64,000 nucleotides of DNA from Streptomyces marianii (GCF_005795905.1 NZ_VAWE01000001.1:744001-808000), one strand, 5' to 3'; shown: positions 54,451 through 63,916, numbered from the stretch's first letter. Notes: generated by a model not told the origin, from the sequence alone. Numbers and translations: made by a program.

Positions 54451-55710
54451 GTGCACACGCCCATCGCCCTGCTGCTGGAACTGGGCATCATCCTGGCCGT
54501 GCTGAGCCTGCTCGGCACCGTCGCACGGCGTTTCGCCCTCTCTCCCGTACCGCTGTACCTGCTGGCCGGACTGGCCCTGGGCGACGGCGGGCTCGCTCCG
54601 GTTCCGGCCGCCCGGGACTTCGTCGACACCGGCGCCGCCATCGGTGTGATCCTGCTGCTCCTGGTCCTCGGTCTGGACTTCACCGTCCGGGAGTTCACCG
54701 TCAGCCTTCGCCGCCACCGTTCCTCCGCCGTCATCGACCTCGTCCTCAATGCCGCCCCGGGCGCCGTGGCCGGCTGGCTGCTCGGCCTGGACGCCGGCGG
54801 GATCCTGGCGCTCGCGGGCGCCACCTACGTCTCCTCCTCCGGGATCGTCGCCCGCCTGCTCGGCGACCTGCGCCGGCTGGGCAACCGGGAGACCCCCGCG
54901 GTGCTGTCCGTGCTGGTGGTGGAGGACTTCGTGATGGCCGCCTACCTGCCGCTGCTCGCCGTCGTCGCCTCCGGAGGCACCTGGTGGCAGGCGCTGCTCG
55001 CTGTCGCGGCCGCCATGACGGCCGTCACCGCGGCCATAGCCGTGTCCTGGCGCTGGAGCCAGCATGTCGGCCGTATCCTGTCCCACCCCGACGCCGAGCA
55101 GGTACTGCTCCGCGTTCTCGGCATCACCCTGATCGTGGCCGCGCTGGCCGAGATCATCCACGTCTCGGCCGCCGTCGGCGCTTTCCTGATCGGACTCGCG
55201 CTGACCGGGACCGCCGCCGACCGGGCACGGGCCGTGCTCAGCCCGCTGCGCGACCTGTTCGCCGCGGTGTTCTTCCTCGCCCTGGGTCTGACCGTCGATC
55301 CGGGCGACCTGCTGCCGATGCTGCCCGCCGCCGCGGCGCTGGCGGTGGTCACGGCCGCGACCAAGGTGGCCGCCGGCTGGTATGCCGCCCGACGCGAGGG
55401 CGCGGGCCGCCGCGGCCGGCTGCGGGCCGGAACCGCGCTCATCGCCCGCGGCGAGTTCTCCGTCGTCATCATCGGGCTGGCCGCCCCTGCACAGGGCCGC
55501 CTGGCGGCCCTGGTCACCACCTACGTGATGCTCCTCGCCGTCTGCGGCCCCGTCCTCACACGCTTCGCGCCCACCCGGCAAGCGGCCCCCCGCCCGCCCG
55601 CACCGCGGGACAGGGCAGGGGGCCGCCCACCGCACGAGGTCAGTGCCGCGGGTCCACTCCCCGCACCACCGCGACCGGGCAGTGGGCGTGATGCAGCAGG
55701 GCCTGACTGA
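54451..55710 (+). CDS. CPA2-family cation:proton antiporter (KhtU/KefB-like)
   Basis: 419 residues, about 12 helices, GTG start. CPA2 landmarks: LGTVARRFALSPVPLYLLAG, DTGAAIGVILLLLVLGLDFT, VSAAVGAFLIGLALTGTAAD and RGEFSVVIIGLAA. It probably releases K+ in exchange for H+ under KhtT control. It lacks its own RCK domain, consistent with the separate subunit. The last 70 bases of the gene overlap the 3' end of the convergent USP gene; the C-terminal 23 residues (Pro/Gly-rich) arise from antisense of that USP. Confidence 0.92.
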   Translation: MHTPIALLLELGIILAVLSLLGTVARRFALSPVPLYLLAGLALGDGGLAPVPAARDFVDTGAAIGVILLLLVLGLDFTVREFTVSLRRHRSSAVIDLVLNAAPGAVAGWLLGLDAGGILALAGATYVSSSGIVARLLGDLRRLGNRETPAVLSVLVVEDFVMAAYLPLLAVVASGGTWWQALLAVAAAMTAVTAAIAVSWRWSQHVGRILSHPDAEQVLLRVLGITLIVAALAEIIHVSAAVGAFLIGLALTGTAADRARAVLSPLRDLFAAVFFLALGLTVDPGDLLPMLPAAAALAVVTAATKVAAGWYAARREGAGRRGRLRAGTALIARGEFSVVIIGLAAPAQGRLAALVTTYVMLLAVCGPVLTRFAPTRQAAPRPPAPRDRAGGRPPHEVSAAGPLPAPPRPGSGRDAAGPD

Positions 55711-56528
55711 CCGAGCCGAGCAGCAGCCCGGTGAAGCCGCCCCGGCCGCGGGCGCCGGTCACCACCAGCTGGGCGGACCTGCTCGCCTCGATCAGCTCCT
55801 CCCGCGTGTGGCCGTGCACTACCCGGTGCTCCACCACCACACCCGGGTACCGCTCCTGGCGTCCGGCGAGCGCCTCGGACAGCAGGCGCTGCTCCTCCCC
55901 GGCGAGGGCGCCCGGCGGGTTCGCGTAGGGCATCGACGGGTCCTGCGGCGCGGGCATCGGCGCGTTCCAGGTGGTCCAGGCGTGCAGCGCCACCAGCGGC
56001 GCCTTTCGCAACTCGGCCTCGGCGAAGGCGAAGTCCACCGCTGACTGACCCGCCGCCGAGCCGTCGACGCCCAGCACGATCGGGCCTTCCTCACTCGGCC
56101 GCTCCCGCACGACCAGCACCGGACACCGGCCATGTGCCGCCAGATGGACCGCCGTCGACCCGACCAGCAGCCCGACGAACCCGCCCATGCCGCGGGACCC
56201 GACCACCACCAGCTCAGCCGCACGCGACTGCGCCTCCAGGACCGTCAGTGGCTCTCCGGTCACGACGGCACGGCTGACCTCGACCTCCGGTGCCGCGGCG
56301 CGCGCCCGCTCGACCGCCTCGGCCACCAGACGGTCGGCCAGGTTCCGGAGCCCGCCCTCGGGGGGGGCCCGAAGGTGACGGGCCCAGGGGCACATGCAGC
56401 GCGGGCCAGATGAACGCGTGCACCACCCGCAGCCCCGCCCCGCGCAACCGCGCCTCCCGTGCCGCGGCCTCGACCGCGGCGAGACTCGACGCAGACCCGT
56501 CCACACCGACTACCACCACACCGCTCAT
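55640..56528 (-). pseudogene. Universal stress protein, tandem domains, frameshifted in a G run
   Basis: From ATG 56528 the first frame gives MSGVVVVGVDGSASSLAAVE through VVHAFIWPALHVPLGP. After a run of eight G (56360-56367, plus strand) the USP continues in another frame: PEGGLRNLADRLVAEAVERA, GSRGMGGFVGLLVGSTAVHL, and second domain VLGVDGSAAGQSAVDFAFAE to GARGRGGFTGLLLGSVSQAL. With seven G the two would join to an intact protein of about 295 residues very like the USP at 52728. A slippage site: real mutation, phase variation or sequencing artefact. Both nucleotide-binding loops are intact. Confidence 0.85.
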
Positions 56529-56623
56529 CGTGCCTCCCACATCCAGTGCCTACGCCATTGCTCTCACCCGTCACACTCCCCCGCCCGCGCCCCCGTGTGC
56601 ATGGGCCTGATGGCGCCACGGTC

Positions 56624-56639
56624 AGGGCCGACCGGCGCT
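56624..56639. promoter_or_regulatory. DevR/OsdR-like dyad, site 2
   Basis: AGGGCC-GACC-GGCGCT about 96 bp upstream of the USP start at 56528 (minus strand). Confidence 0.35.
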
Positions 56640-56757
56640 CCTTCGCGGCGGCGACGTACCCGCCCTCGCTCCGGCGGGCGATCGTTGCGGCCCACGCCGT
56701 GGCGGTGTCGTCACCGACCGGGTCCAGGCGGCAGGGGGAAGGTTCGCCTCGCGGCTC

Positions 56758-56773
56758 AGGGCCGGTCGGCCCT
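56758..56773. promoter_or_regulatory. DevR/OsdR-like dyad, site 3
   Basis: AGGGCC-GGTC-GGCCCT, perfect six-base arms, in the long divergent gap between the USP and CBS genes (about 257 bp before the CBS start). Confidence 0.4.
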
Positions 56774-57029
56774 GCCCCGTCGAGCCGGTGCGCGGGAGGC
56801 TGTAGAGGCATCGAGGACCGGCCACCCGGGACGGTCCAACGGGACGGCAGCGGCCGGACCGGCCACCCTCACCCGAGAGTTCCGGGCCCGATGCCGGCCA
56901 CCGGCACCTCGCCCTGTGGGGGACACGGGACGACCCGCAGCGGCCGTACGCGGGGAAGGCGATCGCCCTCCACGGGCACCGGCAGAGACCGGTGACCCTC
57001 CACGGACACCAGCGGAGAAGGGAACTGCC

Positions 57030-57755
57030 GTGAAGACATCCAAGGTCGGCGAGGTGATGACCCCCGACGTCGTCCAGGCGTGCCAGGAGACTCCGTTGAA
57101 GGACGTGGCACGGCTGCTGGCCCGGCACAGGATCAGCGGCCTGCCGGTGGTGGACGCCGATGACAAGGTCCTCGGGATGATCTCCGAGACCGACCTGGTC
57201 CGCCGGCAGGCGGCGCAGGCCCGGCGAGCCCAGGGCATCCGCTCCCGGCTGCCGGCGCTGCGCCGCAGGACCCGAGTCGCCGCCGCCGAGGCCCGTGCCA
57301 TGACCGCCGGGCAGCTGATGTCGACACCCGCGATCACCGTGCACCCGGAGCAACGCGTCGCGGACGCCGCGCGGGTGATGGAGCGTCATCAGGTCGGACG
57401 GCTGCCCGTGGTGGACGAGGAGGACCGCCTGATCGGCATCGCCACCCGCCGTGACCTGCTGCGGGTCTTCCTGCGCACGGACGAGGAGATCCAGCAGGAG
57501 ATCATCGACGAGGTCCTGACCCATGCCATGTGCCTGCCGCGCCGCACCGTCATCGTCTCGGTCCACGACGGGACGGCCACGCTTGCGGGGCGCCTGGAAC
57601 GCCGTAGCGACATCCCGGTGGCCGTCCGGCTTTCCTGGCGGGTGGACGGCGTTGTGGGCGTGATGAACAGTCTCACCTTCCGCGTCGACGACAGCCGCCC
57701 GCCCGAGAAGCACCCCTTGCGCTGGACCCCTCCGGGCTCCCCCCTGGCTCCCTGA
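57030..57755 (+). CDS. CBS-domain pair plus BON-like domain protein
   Basis: 241 residues from GTG 57030 (AAGGGA seven bases upstream). CBS 1: VGEVMTPDVVQACQETPLKD with ISGLPVVDADDKVLGMISET; CBS 2: AGQLMSTPAITVHPEQRVAD with VGRLPVVDEEDRLIGIATRR. The tail (RRTVIVSVHDGTATLAGRLE, VDGVVGVMNSLTFRVDD) is a BON-type domain. CBS pairs bind adenosine ligands, so this is a likely energy sensor. Streptomyces stress islands commonly carry such a gene beside USPs. The 500-bp gap upstream contains two DevR-like dyads but no other gene. Confidence 0.9.
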   Translation: MKTSKVGEVMTPDVVQACQETPLKDVARLLARHRISGLPVVDADDKVLGMISETDLVRRQAAQARRAQGIRSRLPALRRRTRVAAAEARAMTAGQLMSTPAITVHPEQRVADAARVMERHQVGRLPVVDEEDRLIGIATRRDLLRVFLRTDEEIQQEIIDEVLTHAMCLPRRTVIVSVHDGTATLAGRLERRSDIPVAVRLSWRVDGVVGVMNSLTFRVDDSRPPEKHPLRWTPPGSPLAP

Positions 57756-57816
57756 GCGCGTTGCCCGTCTCCGGCCCCCGCTCCATGGTGCCGCCGCCGC
57801 TCGGCCTTCGACCGGC

Positions 57817-57942
57817 TTACCGGTATCCCGCCCGGCCGTGGCATGCCCGGATGAGCCGGTCGGTGCCGTAGAGCGCGACGCGCCGGTAGTCGCCGATGAT
57901 CCGGCCGCGGCCGTACAGTCGGGCAGACCGGTGATGATCCTC
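57817..57942 (-). pseudogene. Pyruvate formate-lyase fragment
   Basis: About 41 residues: LYGRGRIIGDYRRVALYGTD then RLIRACHGRAGYR. The string YGRGRIIGDYRRVALYG is a hallmark of formate C-acetyltransferase. Neither the glycyl-radical segment nor the Cys-Cys site remains. Upstream a variant of the DevR-like dyad persists (57975-57990). Confidence 0.78.
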
Positions 57943-57974
57943 TTTGATGCTCGTCGCTCGTGACACCCCCGGGG

Positions 57975-57990
57975 AGGGCCTCTCGGCGCA
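57975..57990. promoter_or_regulatory. DevR/OsdR-like dyad, site 4
   Basis: AGGGCC-TCTC-GGCGCA just upstream of the pyruvate formate-lyase remnant (minus strand); it may be a leftover of that gene's former promoter. Confidence 0.3.
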
Positions 57991-58169
57991 CCTGGGGCAC
58001 TCCACCCGTCCCTCTCGTGCCGGGCCGTAGGTCCCTGCCGGACCAGGGCCCCGCTTCTCGTCGCCTCGCCTGGTACAAGACCCGCCGTGCACCGCCTCGC
58101 GGGAGCACAGGCAACCGGGGCACCCCCGCCGGCAAGCGGAGGCACCCCGGTCCGGCAAGTGTCCGGCCC

Positions 58170-58793
58170 TCACAGGAGCCAGCGGTTGCGGCTGACGAAG
58201 GGCAGCCGTGCCCATGCCTTGCCCAGGCCCCAGGTGGCGCCGGCGCCCGCGGCCGCGAGGGCGATGAGGACGACGGCGTAGATGAGGTGGTAGTCGGCGA
58301 ACGGGTTGGCCGACATGCTGGCCGACCCGTCGGACAGGTGCCGGGCGGGCGGCCACTCCGCGATCCACATCAGCGCCATCATCAGCGTGCCGGCGACCGC
58401 CGCGAGCCGCAGGCCGATGCCGGCGACCAGGGCGAGACCGATGCCGAGCAGGCCGAGCATGAACAGCCAGTCGGCCCAGGCGGCCCCGGCCCAGACGTGG
58501 AAGGTGGACTCCATCGGCCCTACGGCCACACGGCTGAGGAAGCCCTCGGTGGGTGAGCCGCCGTCGGTCCAGCCGCTGCCGGACCGGGTGGCGTAGCCGA
58601 AGCCGAAGGTCTTGTCCAGGAACGCCCACAGGAAGACGAACCCGGTCAGCAGACGCAGACCGGCGAAGGCGTACGCCTGGGTGGCCGTCGCCGCCGCGGT
58701 CGCCACCTCACCGGACGCGGGCGCCGTCCCGCTCCGGCGCAGGGACGGGAAGCGGAGTCCCAGGTGCCGGTGGGGGTGGTTGTGCACTGCCAT
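58170..58793 (-). CDS. DoxX-type membrane protein
   Basis: 207 residues from the ATG of MAVHNHPHRHLGLRF, chosen because AAGGG lies nine bases upstream (the ATG three codons earlier has no proper spacing). A His-rich N-terminus leads to four membrane helices: FAGLRLLTGFVFLWAFLDKT, WLFMLGLLGIGLALVAGIG, LAAVAGTLMMALMWIAEWPP and LIYAVVLIALAAAGAGATWG. The first has the DoxX-type LRL...FxxxxxDK. Family members are linked to thiol or quinone redox handling. The extracytoplasmic loop is longer than usual (GSGWTDGGSPTEGFLSR), a feature of Streptomyces homologues. Confidence 0.85.
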   Translation of the reverse strand: MAVHNHPHRHLGLRFPSLRRSGTAPASGEVATAAATATQAYAFAGLRLLTGFVFLWAFLDKTFGFGYATRSGSGWTDGGSPTEGFLSRVAVGPMESTFHVWAGAAWADWLFMLGLLGIGLALVAGIGLRLAAVAGTLMMALMWIAEWPPARHLSDGSASMSANPFADYHLIYAVVLIALAAAGAGATWGLGKAWARLPFVSRNRWLL

Positions 58794-58894
58794 GATGCTC
58801 ATCCCTTTCGAGGGCTGTGACGCACAGGATGGGGTCGACTTCTCGTGGTGCCTTCAATGTCCCGCGTCGCTCACGCCCGTCGGAGGGGCTGCGA

Positions 58895-58934
58895 GGCCCC
58901 GGGCAGCGGGCCGAACGTCCCGCTGCCCGGGGCC
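58895..58934 (-). terminator. Hairpin terminator after the phosphoketolase gene
   Basis: Perfect 16-bp arms at 58895-58910 and 58919-58934 (GGCCCCGGGCAGCGGG and complement), about 15 bases past the stop. Confidence 0.9.
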
Positions 58935-58948
58935 TGTCGGCATCGGGT

Positions 58949-61369
58949 TCAGCCGTCCCAGGACCAGTCGGCGACCTCCGGCAGGTCGACGCCGTGGACG
59001 CGGATCCACTCGGCGTGGCGCAGCCGGGCGTCCTCCATCCGCTGGCGTACGGCCGCGGCGCGCACCGCCAGGCCGGGCACGCGGTCGATGACGTCCATGA
59101 CCAGCCGGTAGCGGTCGAGGTCGTTGCCGACGACCATGTCGAACGGCGTGGTCGTCGTCCCGATCTCCTTGTAGCCGCGCACATGGAGGTTCTTGTGGCC
59201 GGTGCGGCGGTAGGCGAGGCGGTGGATGAGCCACGGGTAGCCGTGGTAGGCGAAGATCACCGGCTTGTCGGTGGTGAACAGGCCGTCGTACTCGAAGTCG
59301 CTCATGCCGTGCGGGTGTTCCTCGCTGGGCAGCAGCCGGGCGATGTCGACGACGTTCACGACGCGGACGGCGAGGTCGGGCAAGTACCGGCGCAGCAGCT
59401 GGGCGGCGGCCAGTACCTCCTGGGTGGGCACGTCGCCCGCGCAGGCCAGCACGACGTCCGGCTCACGGCCGTTCTCCGTCCCCGCCCACTCCCAGATCCC
59501 CGCACCACGGGCGCAGTGCGCCTTCGCCTGTTCCATCGACAGCCAGTCGAAGCAGGGCTGCTTGCCCGCCACGATCACGTTCACGTAGTCCTTGCTGCGC
59601 AGCGCGTGATCGGCGACCGACAGCAGCGTGTTGGCGTCCGGCGGCAGGTAGACCCGTACCGCTTCCGGGCTCTTGTTGAGGATGTGGTCGACGAAGCCGG
59701 GGTCCTGGTGGGAGAAGCCGTTGTGGTCCTGCCTCCACACGTGCGAGGTGAGCAGGTAGTTGAGGGAGGCGATGGGAGCGCGCCAGGGCAGGCGGCGGGT
59801 GACGCGCAACCACTTGATGTGCTGGTTGACCATGGAGTCGACGATGTGGACGAACGCCTCGTAGCAGGAGAACAGCCCGTGCCTGCCGGTCAGCAGATAT
59901 CCCTCCAGCCAGCCCTGGCAGGTGTGTTCGGACAGGATCTCCATCACCCGGCCGTGCCGGTCCAGATGCTCGTCCACGGGAAGGGTCTGTGCCTGCCAGG
60001 CCTTGCCGCTGGCGTCGAAGACGGCCTGGAGCCGGTTGGAGGCCGTCTCGTCCGGTCCCACGAGGCGGAAGTCACGCCGCTCGCGGGTGGCGTGCATGAC
60101 GTGCTCCAGCAGATCGCCGAGGACACGGGTGGGTTCGTGCAGGGTCGCGCCGGGCTTGTCGACGGGCACGGCGTAGCGTTCCAGCGGGGGCAGCGGCAGT
60201 TCGCGCAGCAGCAGGCCGCCGTTGGCGTGCGGGGTGGCGCCCAGGCGCCGGGAGCCGTCCGGGACGCAGGACAGCACCTGCTCGCGGGGGCTGCCGTGCG
60301 CGTCGAAGAGTTCTTCCGGCTTGTACGAGCGCAGCCATGTCTCCAGCTGCCGCAGATGCTGCGGGTTGTCCCGTACGGCGGCCAGCGGCACCTGGTGGGA
60401 GCGCCAAGTGCCCTCCACCGGCAGTCCGTCGACCACCGCCGGGCCGGTCCAGCCCTTCGGTGTGCGTAGCACGATCACCGGCCAGGGCGACCGCTCGGAC
60501 ACGCCGTCTTCGCGCGCGCTGCGCTGCAGGAGCGCGATGCGGTCCAGCGCGTCGTCCATCGCGGCGGCCATCGCCCGGTGCACCGTCATCGGGTCGTCGC
60601 CGCTGACGTGGATCGGGGTGTGGCCGTATCCCCGCAGCAGGGCGTCGAGTTCAGCGTCGGGCAGGCGGGACAGCACCGTCGGGTTGGCGATCTTGTAGCC
60701 GTTGAGGTGGAGGATCGGCAGGACGGCGCCGTCGTGGACGGGGTCGAGGAACTTGTTGGAGTGCCAGGAGGCGGCGAGCGGGCCGGTCTCCGCCTCGCCG
60801 TCGCCGATCACACAGGCGACGAGCAGGTCCGGGTTGTCGAGGGCGGCGCCGTAGGCGTGGGAGAGCGCGTAGCCCAGCTCGCCTCCCTCGTGGATCGAAC
60901 CGGGTGTCTCGGGGGCCACGTGGCTGGGCACGCCGCCGGGGAAGGAGAACTGCCTGAACAGCCTCTCCATGCCGGCCGCGTCCCGGGTGATGTCGGGGTA
61001 GGTCTCGCTGTAGGTGCCCTCCAGCCAGGAGTTGGCGAGAACCGCCGGGCCGCCGTGACCGGGCCCCCAGATGCACAGGGCGTCCTGGCCGCGTGCCTTG
61101 ATGACGCGGTTGAGATGCGTGTGGACCAGGTTCAGCCCGGGCGAGGTGCCCCAGTGGCCGAGCAGCCGCGGTTTGACGTGCTCGGGACGCAGCGGCTCGG
61201 TCAGCAGGGGGTTCGACATGAGGTAGATCTGACCGACGGACAGGTAGTTCGCGGCGCGCCAATGGGCATCCAGCGTCCTCAACTCGTCCTCGGTGAGCGC
61301 AGCGAGACGGGGGTCTCCCCGGCCGGAGGCTGGGAGAGGGGCGGACGCCTGCCGTGTGTCGTCGGACAT
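58949..61369 (-). CDS. xfp: Phosphoketolase (xylulose-5-P/fructose-6-P)
   Basis: 806 residues, normal length. TPP-enzyme landmarks: [60 protein letters not shown] (pyrophosphate site), [20 protein letters not shown] and [17 protein letters not shown]. It splits xylulose-5-P or fructose-6-P to acetyl-phosphate, giving ATP or acetyl-CoA without pyruvate dehydrogenase; useful under low oxygen or stress. Start ATG 61369 ([12 protein letters not shown]). Substrate preference is not clear from sequence. Two USP genes lie upstream and a DevR-like dyad is about 90 bp before the ATG. Confidence 0.95.
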   Translation of the reverse strand: MSDDTRQASAPLPASGRGDPRLAALTEDELRTLDAHWRAANYLSVGQIYLMSNPLLTEPLRPEHVKPRLLGHWGTSPGLNLVHTHLNRVIKARGQDALCIWGPGHGGPAVLANSWLEGTYSETYPDITRDAAGMERLFRQFSFPGGVPSHVAPETPGSIHEGGELGYALSHAYGAALDNPDLLVACVIGDGEAETGPLAASWHSNKFLDPVHDGAVLPILHLNGYKIANPTVLSRLPDAELDALLRGYGHTPIHVSGDDPMTVHRAMAAAMDDALDRIALLQRSAREDGVSERSPWPVIVLRTPKGWTGPAVVDGLPVEGTWRSHQVPLAAVRDNPQHLRQLETWLRSYKPEELFDAHGSPREQVLSCVPDGSRRLGATPHANGGLLLRELPLPPLERYAVPVDKPGATLHEPTRVLGDLLEHVMHATRERRDFRLVGPDETASNRLQAVFDASGKAWQAQTLPVDEHLDRHGRVMEILSEHTCQGWLEGYLLTGRHGLFSCYEAFVHIVDSMVNQHIKWLRVTRRLPWRAPIASLNYLLTSHVWRQDHNGFSHQDPGFVDHILNKSPEAVRVYLPPDANTLLSVADHALRSKDYVNVIVAGKQPCFDWLSMEQAKAHCARGAGIWEWAGTENGREPDVVLACAGDVPTQEVLAAAQLLRRYLPDLAVRVVNVVDIARLLPSEEHPHGMSDFEYDGLFTTDKPVIFAYHGYPWLIHRLAYRRTGHKNLHVRGYKEIGTTTTPFDMVVGNDLDRYRLVMDVIDRVPGLAVRAAAVRQRMEDARLRHAEWIRVHGVDLPEVADWSWDG

Positions 61370-61455
61370 CGAAGGTTCCCTTCCGGGTCGGGGCGGTCGG
61401 AGGTGCAAGAGGGTCCGTGCCTCCCCACCCTCCCCCACCCCGCCGGGCACCCGAC

Positions 61456-61471
61456 AGGGCCGACCGGGCCA
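61456..61471. promoter_or_regulatory. DevR/OsdR-like dyad, site 5
   Basis: AGGGCC-GACC-GGGCCA about 87 bp ahead of the phosphoketolase start. Confidence 0.35.
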
Positions 61472-61494
61472 TCCGCGTGGCCCGGCGGCGGGCG

Positions 61495-61548
61495 TCAAGT
61501 GGTCGGCACCAGCACCACGGGGCAGTGGGAGTGAGGCGAGCTTCTGAG
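61495..61548 (-). pseudogene. USP C-terminal scrap
   Basis: About 17 codons ending [11 protein letters not shown] and a TGA stop, like the last strand of a USP (HCPVxVV). No upstream part in frame. Lies just after the stop of an intact USP gene, so it may be the end of a deleted tandem copy. Confidence 0.5.
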
Positions 61549-61555
61549 ACACCGG

Positions 61556-62476
61556 TCAGGCGTCGTGCCCCCGGTGCGGCACGATCGCGACCGCGCAGGC
61601 GGAGTGGTGGAGCACCGCGTGGGCGGTACGGCCGAGCTGGAACCCGAGTTGCCCCTCGCGCCGACTGGCGCCGACGACCAGGAGGTCAGCACTGTGCGAG
61701 GCGTCCACCAACGCCCGGCGGGCATGGCCCTCGACGGTGCGCCGGCGCACCTCGACGTCCGCCGGGAGGTCCTGCAGCGCCCCTTCGAGTTCCTCGATGG
61801 CCCGTTCCTCGTACTGGCGGGTGGGTTCGCCGAGCATCAGGGGATAGCCGCCGGGCTCGTACGCGGGGCAGCGCCATGCCCGTATGGCCTCCAGAGGCAC
61901 CCCGCGCCGCCGCGCCTCCTCGGCGGCGAAGCGAACCGCCGCCGATTCCTTCGCGTCCTCGCCGACGCCCACGACGACCCGTCCGTGCACCGGTGGCGTC
62001 GCCTGGTTGTCGTGGCTGCCGCGCAACACGATCACCGGGCAGTCGGCGTGGGCGGCGACGGCCAGACTGACGGAGCCGAGCAGCATCTCGGCAAGGCCGC
62101 TGCGGCCGCGGGTGCCCACGACCAGCGCGGAGGCGTTCCGGGCCGCGCGGACCAGGGCGTACTCCGGCTCCTCGAACACCACGTCGGCGGTGACCCGCAG
62201 CCCTGGGTGCCGGGCGCGTGCCCGCTCGGCGGCGGCGCCCACCACGTCCTGGGGCAGGGGCGGTTCGGTCGGTTCGCCGATGTCCCGGGCGAGCGCGGCA
62301 CCCTCGTACCGGTCCCAGAGGCAGGCGTACACCACCCGCAGTGGCACCCCGCGCAGGGCGGCCTCGTCGGACGCCCAGTCGGCGGCGCGCAGGCTCGGCT
62401 CGGAACCGTCGACGCCCACGACCAGGGGCCCTCCGAGGGCTCGCTCGGCCACTGCGTTCTCGTCCGCTGTGTTCAT
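61556..62476 (-). CDS. Universal stress protein, tandem domains
   Basis: 306 residues from ATG 62476 (GTG 62485 would add three). Domain 1: PLVVGVDGSEPSLRAADWAS and GTRGRSGLAEMLLGSVSLAV; domain 2: RVVVGVGEDAKESAAVRFAA and GASRREGQLGFQLGRTAHAV, where the nucleotide loop is altered (G-x2-RxxG..., no G-S), so domain 2 may not bind ATP. It is clearly diverged from the two USPs at 52.7 and 55.6 kb. The start is 27 bp from the stop of the next USP, so the two are co-transcribed. Confidence 0.9.
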   Translation of the reverse strand: MNTADENAVAERALGGPLVVGVDGSEPSLRAADWASDEAALRGVPLRVVYACLWDRYEGAALARDIGEPTEPPLPQDVVGAAAERARARHPGLRVTADVVFEEPEYALVRAARNASALVVGTRGRSGLAEMLLGSVSLAVAAHADCPVIVLRGSHDNQATPPVHGRVVVGVGEDAKESAAVRFAAEEARRRGVPLEAIRAWRCPAYEPGGYPLMLGEPTRQYEERAIEELEGALQDLPADVEVRRRTVEGHARRALVDASHSADLLVVGASRREGQLGFQLGRTAHAVLHHSACAVAIVPHRGHDA

Positions 62477-62503
62477 GTTCTCCACTTCCTTCCGAAGGCG
62501 CTG

Positions 62504-63412
62504 TCAGTCGTGCGCGACGACGGCGACGGGGGCGGCGGCGTGGTGCAGTACCGCGTGCGTGACGGGGCCGATGTGCACGCCGAAGGGGCTGCGCCGGACC
62601 CGGCGTCCGACGACGACCAGGGACGCCTCGCGGGAAGCGTCGATGACGTGGTTGGCAGGGCTTCCGGACGGGGACTCCTCGACGACCTCGACGTCCGGGT
62701 ACTTCTGCCGCCAGGGCCGCAGCACCGCGGCGAGGGCGGCGGCTTCATGCCGGCCGAGTGCGGCGTTGAGCTCGGCGTCGGCGGGCACGCCGTAGGCGGC
62801 GTAGGGCGGGAGGTTCCAGCCGTGCACGACCCGCAGTGCGGTATCGCGGAGGGCGGCCGCCTCGAAGGCGAAGGCGATCACCGTGTCGTCGGGGTGGGTA
62901 GTGTCGAGGCCGAGCACGACGGGCTGGTACGGGGTGGCGGTGGACGGAATGCCGGCGGGGTCCATCTCGTGCTCGTCGGCGGCTTGTTCCCCGGCCCGCA
63001 CCAGGACGACGGGGGTGCCGGTGTGCGCGATCACGGCCGCGCCCACGGACCCGACGAGGAACCCGCCGATCCCGCTCAGCCCACGCGAGCCGAGGACCAG
63101 CAGTTCGGTGTCCTTCGCCGTCTCCGGCAACGCGTCCATCGGCTTGCCGGGAACCTGCTCGGTCTCCACCCGCAGGCCGGGGTGGCGCCGACGCAGACCC
63201 TCGGCCGTCTCGCGCGGAATCCGTTCGCTCCAGTGCCGCAGCTTCTCGGCGCCGAGGGGGGCCTGCGCCTGGGCAATGGGCTCCGGAACGGGCTCCCAGA
63301 CGTGCACCAGCCGCAGCGGCAGACCGCGCAGCTTCGCCTCCCGGGCCGCCCACTCGGCAGCCGTGCGGCTCTCTGCCGAGCCGTCGAGGCCCACGGTGAC
63401 GTTGCGGGACAT
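62504..63412 (-). CDS. Universal stress protein, tandem domains
   Basis: 302 residues, with a perfect AGGAGG eight bases from ATG 63412. Domain 1: RNVTVGLDGSAESRTAAEWA with GSRGLSGIGGFLVGSVGAAV (ATP-binding loop intact); domain 2: PVVLGLDTTHPDDTVIAFAF with GRRVRRSPFGVHIGPVTHAV, where Gly positions are partly replaced. First gene of a two-USP unit. A GC-rich DevR-like dyad is 85 bp upstream. Confidence 0.9.
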   Translation of the reverse strand: MSRNVTVGLDGSAESRTAAEWAAREAKLRGLPLRLVHVWEPVPEPIAQAQAPLGAEKLRHWSERIPRETAEGLRRRHPGLRVETEQVPGKPMDALPETAKDTELLVLGSRGLSGIGGFLVGSVGAAVIAHTGTPVVLVRAGEQAADEHEMDPAGIPSTATPYQPVVLGLDTTHPDDTVIAFAFEAAALRDTALRVVHGWNLPPYAAYGVPADAELNAALGRHEAAALAAVLRPWRQKYPDVEVVEESPSGSPANHVIDASREASLVVVGRRVRRSPFGVHIGPVTHAVLHHAAAPVAVVAHD

Positions 63413-63496
63413 GCTGTCCACCTCCTGTGTCGGGGTTGCGATGCCAGCGTGGTGGCGGGAGAGGCCGCGGGTGCAGGTACCGCAGGTCCCCCGTCC

Positions 63497-63512
63497 GGGG
63501 CCGACCGGCCCC
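63497..63512. promoter_or_regulatory. DevR/OsdR-like dyad, site 6
   Basis: GGGGCC-GACC-GGCCCC, perfect six-base arms, 85 bp upstream of the USP start. A looser relative, GGGACC-GATG-GACCCC, is at 63603-63618. Best of the set. Confidence 0.45.
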
Positions 63513-63682
63513 ATCGGCCCAGGCGGCATCCCCGCACCACGCTGCGGCGCCGTTCGGCCCTGGCTTCCCGGCACCCCGTTGGGCCGATGCGTCCGAGTCG
63601 GTGGGACCGATGGACCCCTCATTGGCCCAGCACCGCGAAACGACGGCGGAACGCGGCCGCTCACCACGCGGAGCGTCCCTGA

Positions 63683-63916
63683 TCGGCCACAGCCGCCCTG
63701 CACGCCGGACGGCGTGACGTTGTCGTGCACGCTGAGGAAGCCACCGGCCACGAACTCGTCGACCAGCTCCAGGACCGGCTGCGCCGCCGGACCGACAAGG
63801 CGGCCCGCTCCGGACACAACGGCCACCGTGCGGGGTCCCCGCCGTGGCGCGTCGGCCCCGGTACCCCGCATCCCGCGGAAAGCGGCGGCAGGACGGCGGA
63901 CTACCACCCGGCGTGA
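63683..63916 (+). pseudogene. Possible ribosome hibernation factor (HPF/RaiA-like) fragment
   Basis: An open frame without its own clear start reads RRDVVVHAEEATGHELVDQL, then QDRLRRRTDKAARSG, PPWRVGPGTPHP and ESGGRTADYHPA to a stop. The helix ...VDxLxDRLRRRLxxxAR and the later DYHP resemble the middle linker of long HPF proteins found in Streptomyces stress islands. The N-terminal RaiA fold and C-terminal HPF tail are not seen, so it is a relic at most. Confidence 0.35.

Noticed and set aside
57817..58629. Single long open frame covering the DoxX gene and the PFL relic
   Set aside because: The frame is out of register with DoxX; only its last ~41 codons resemble a protein.
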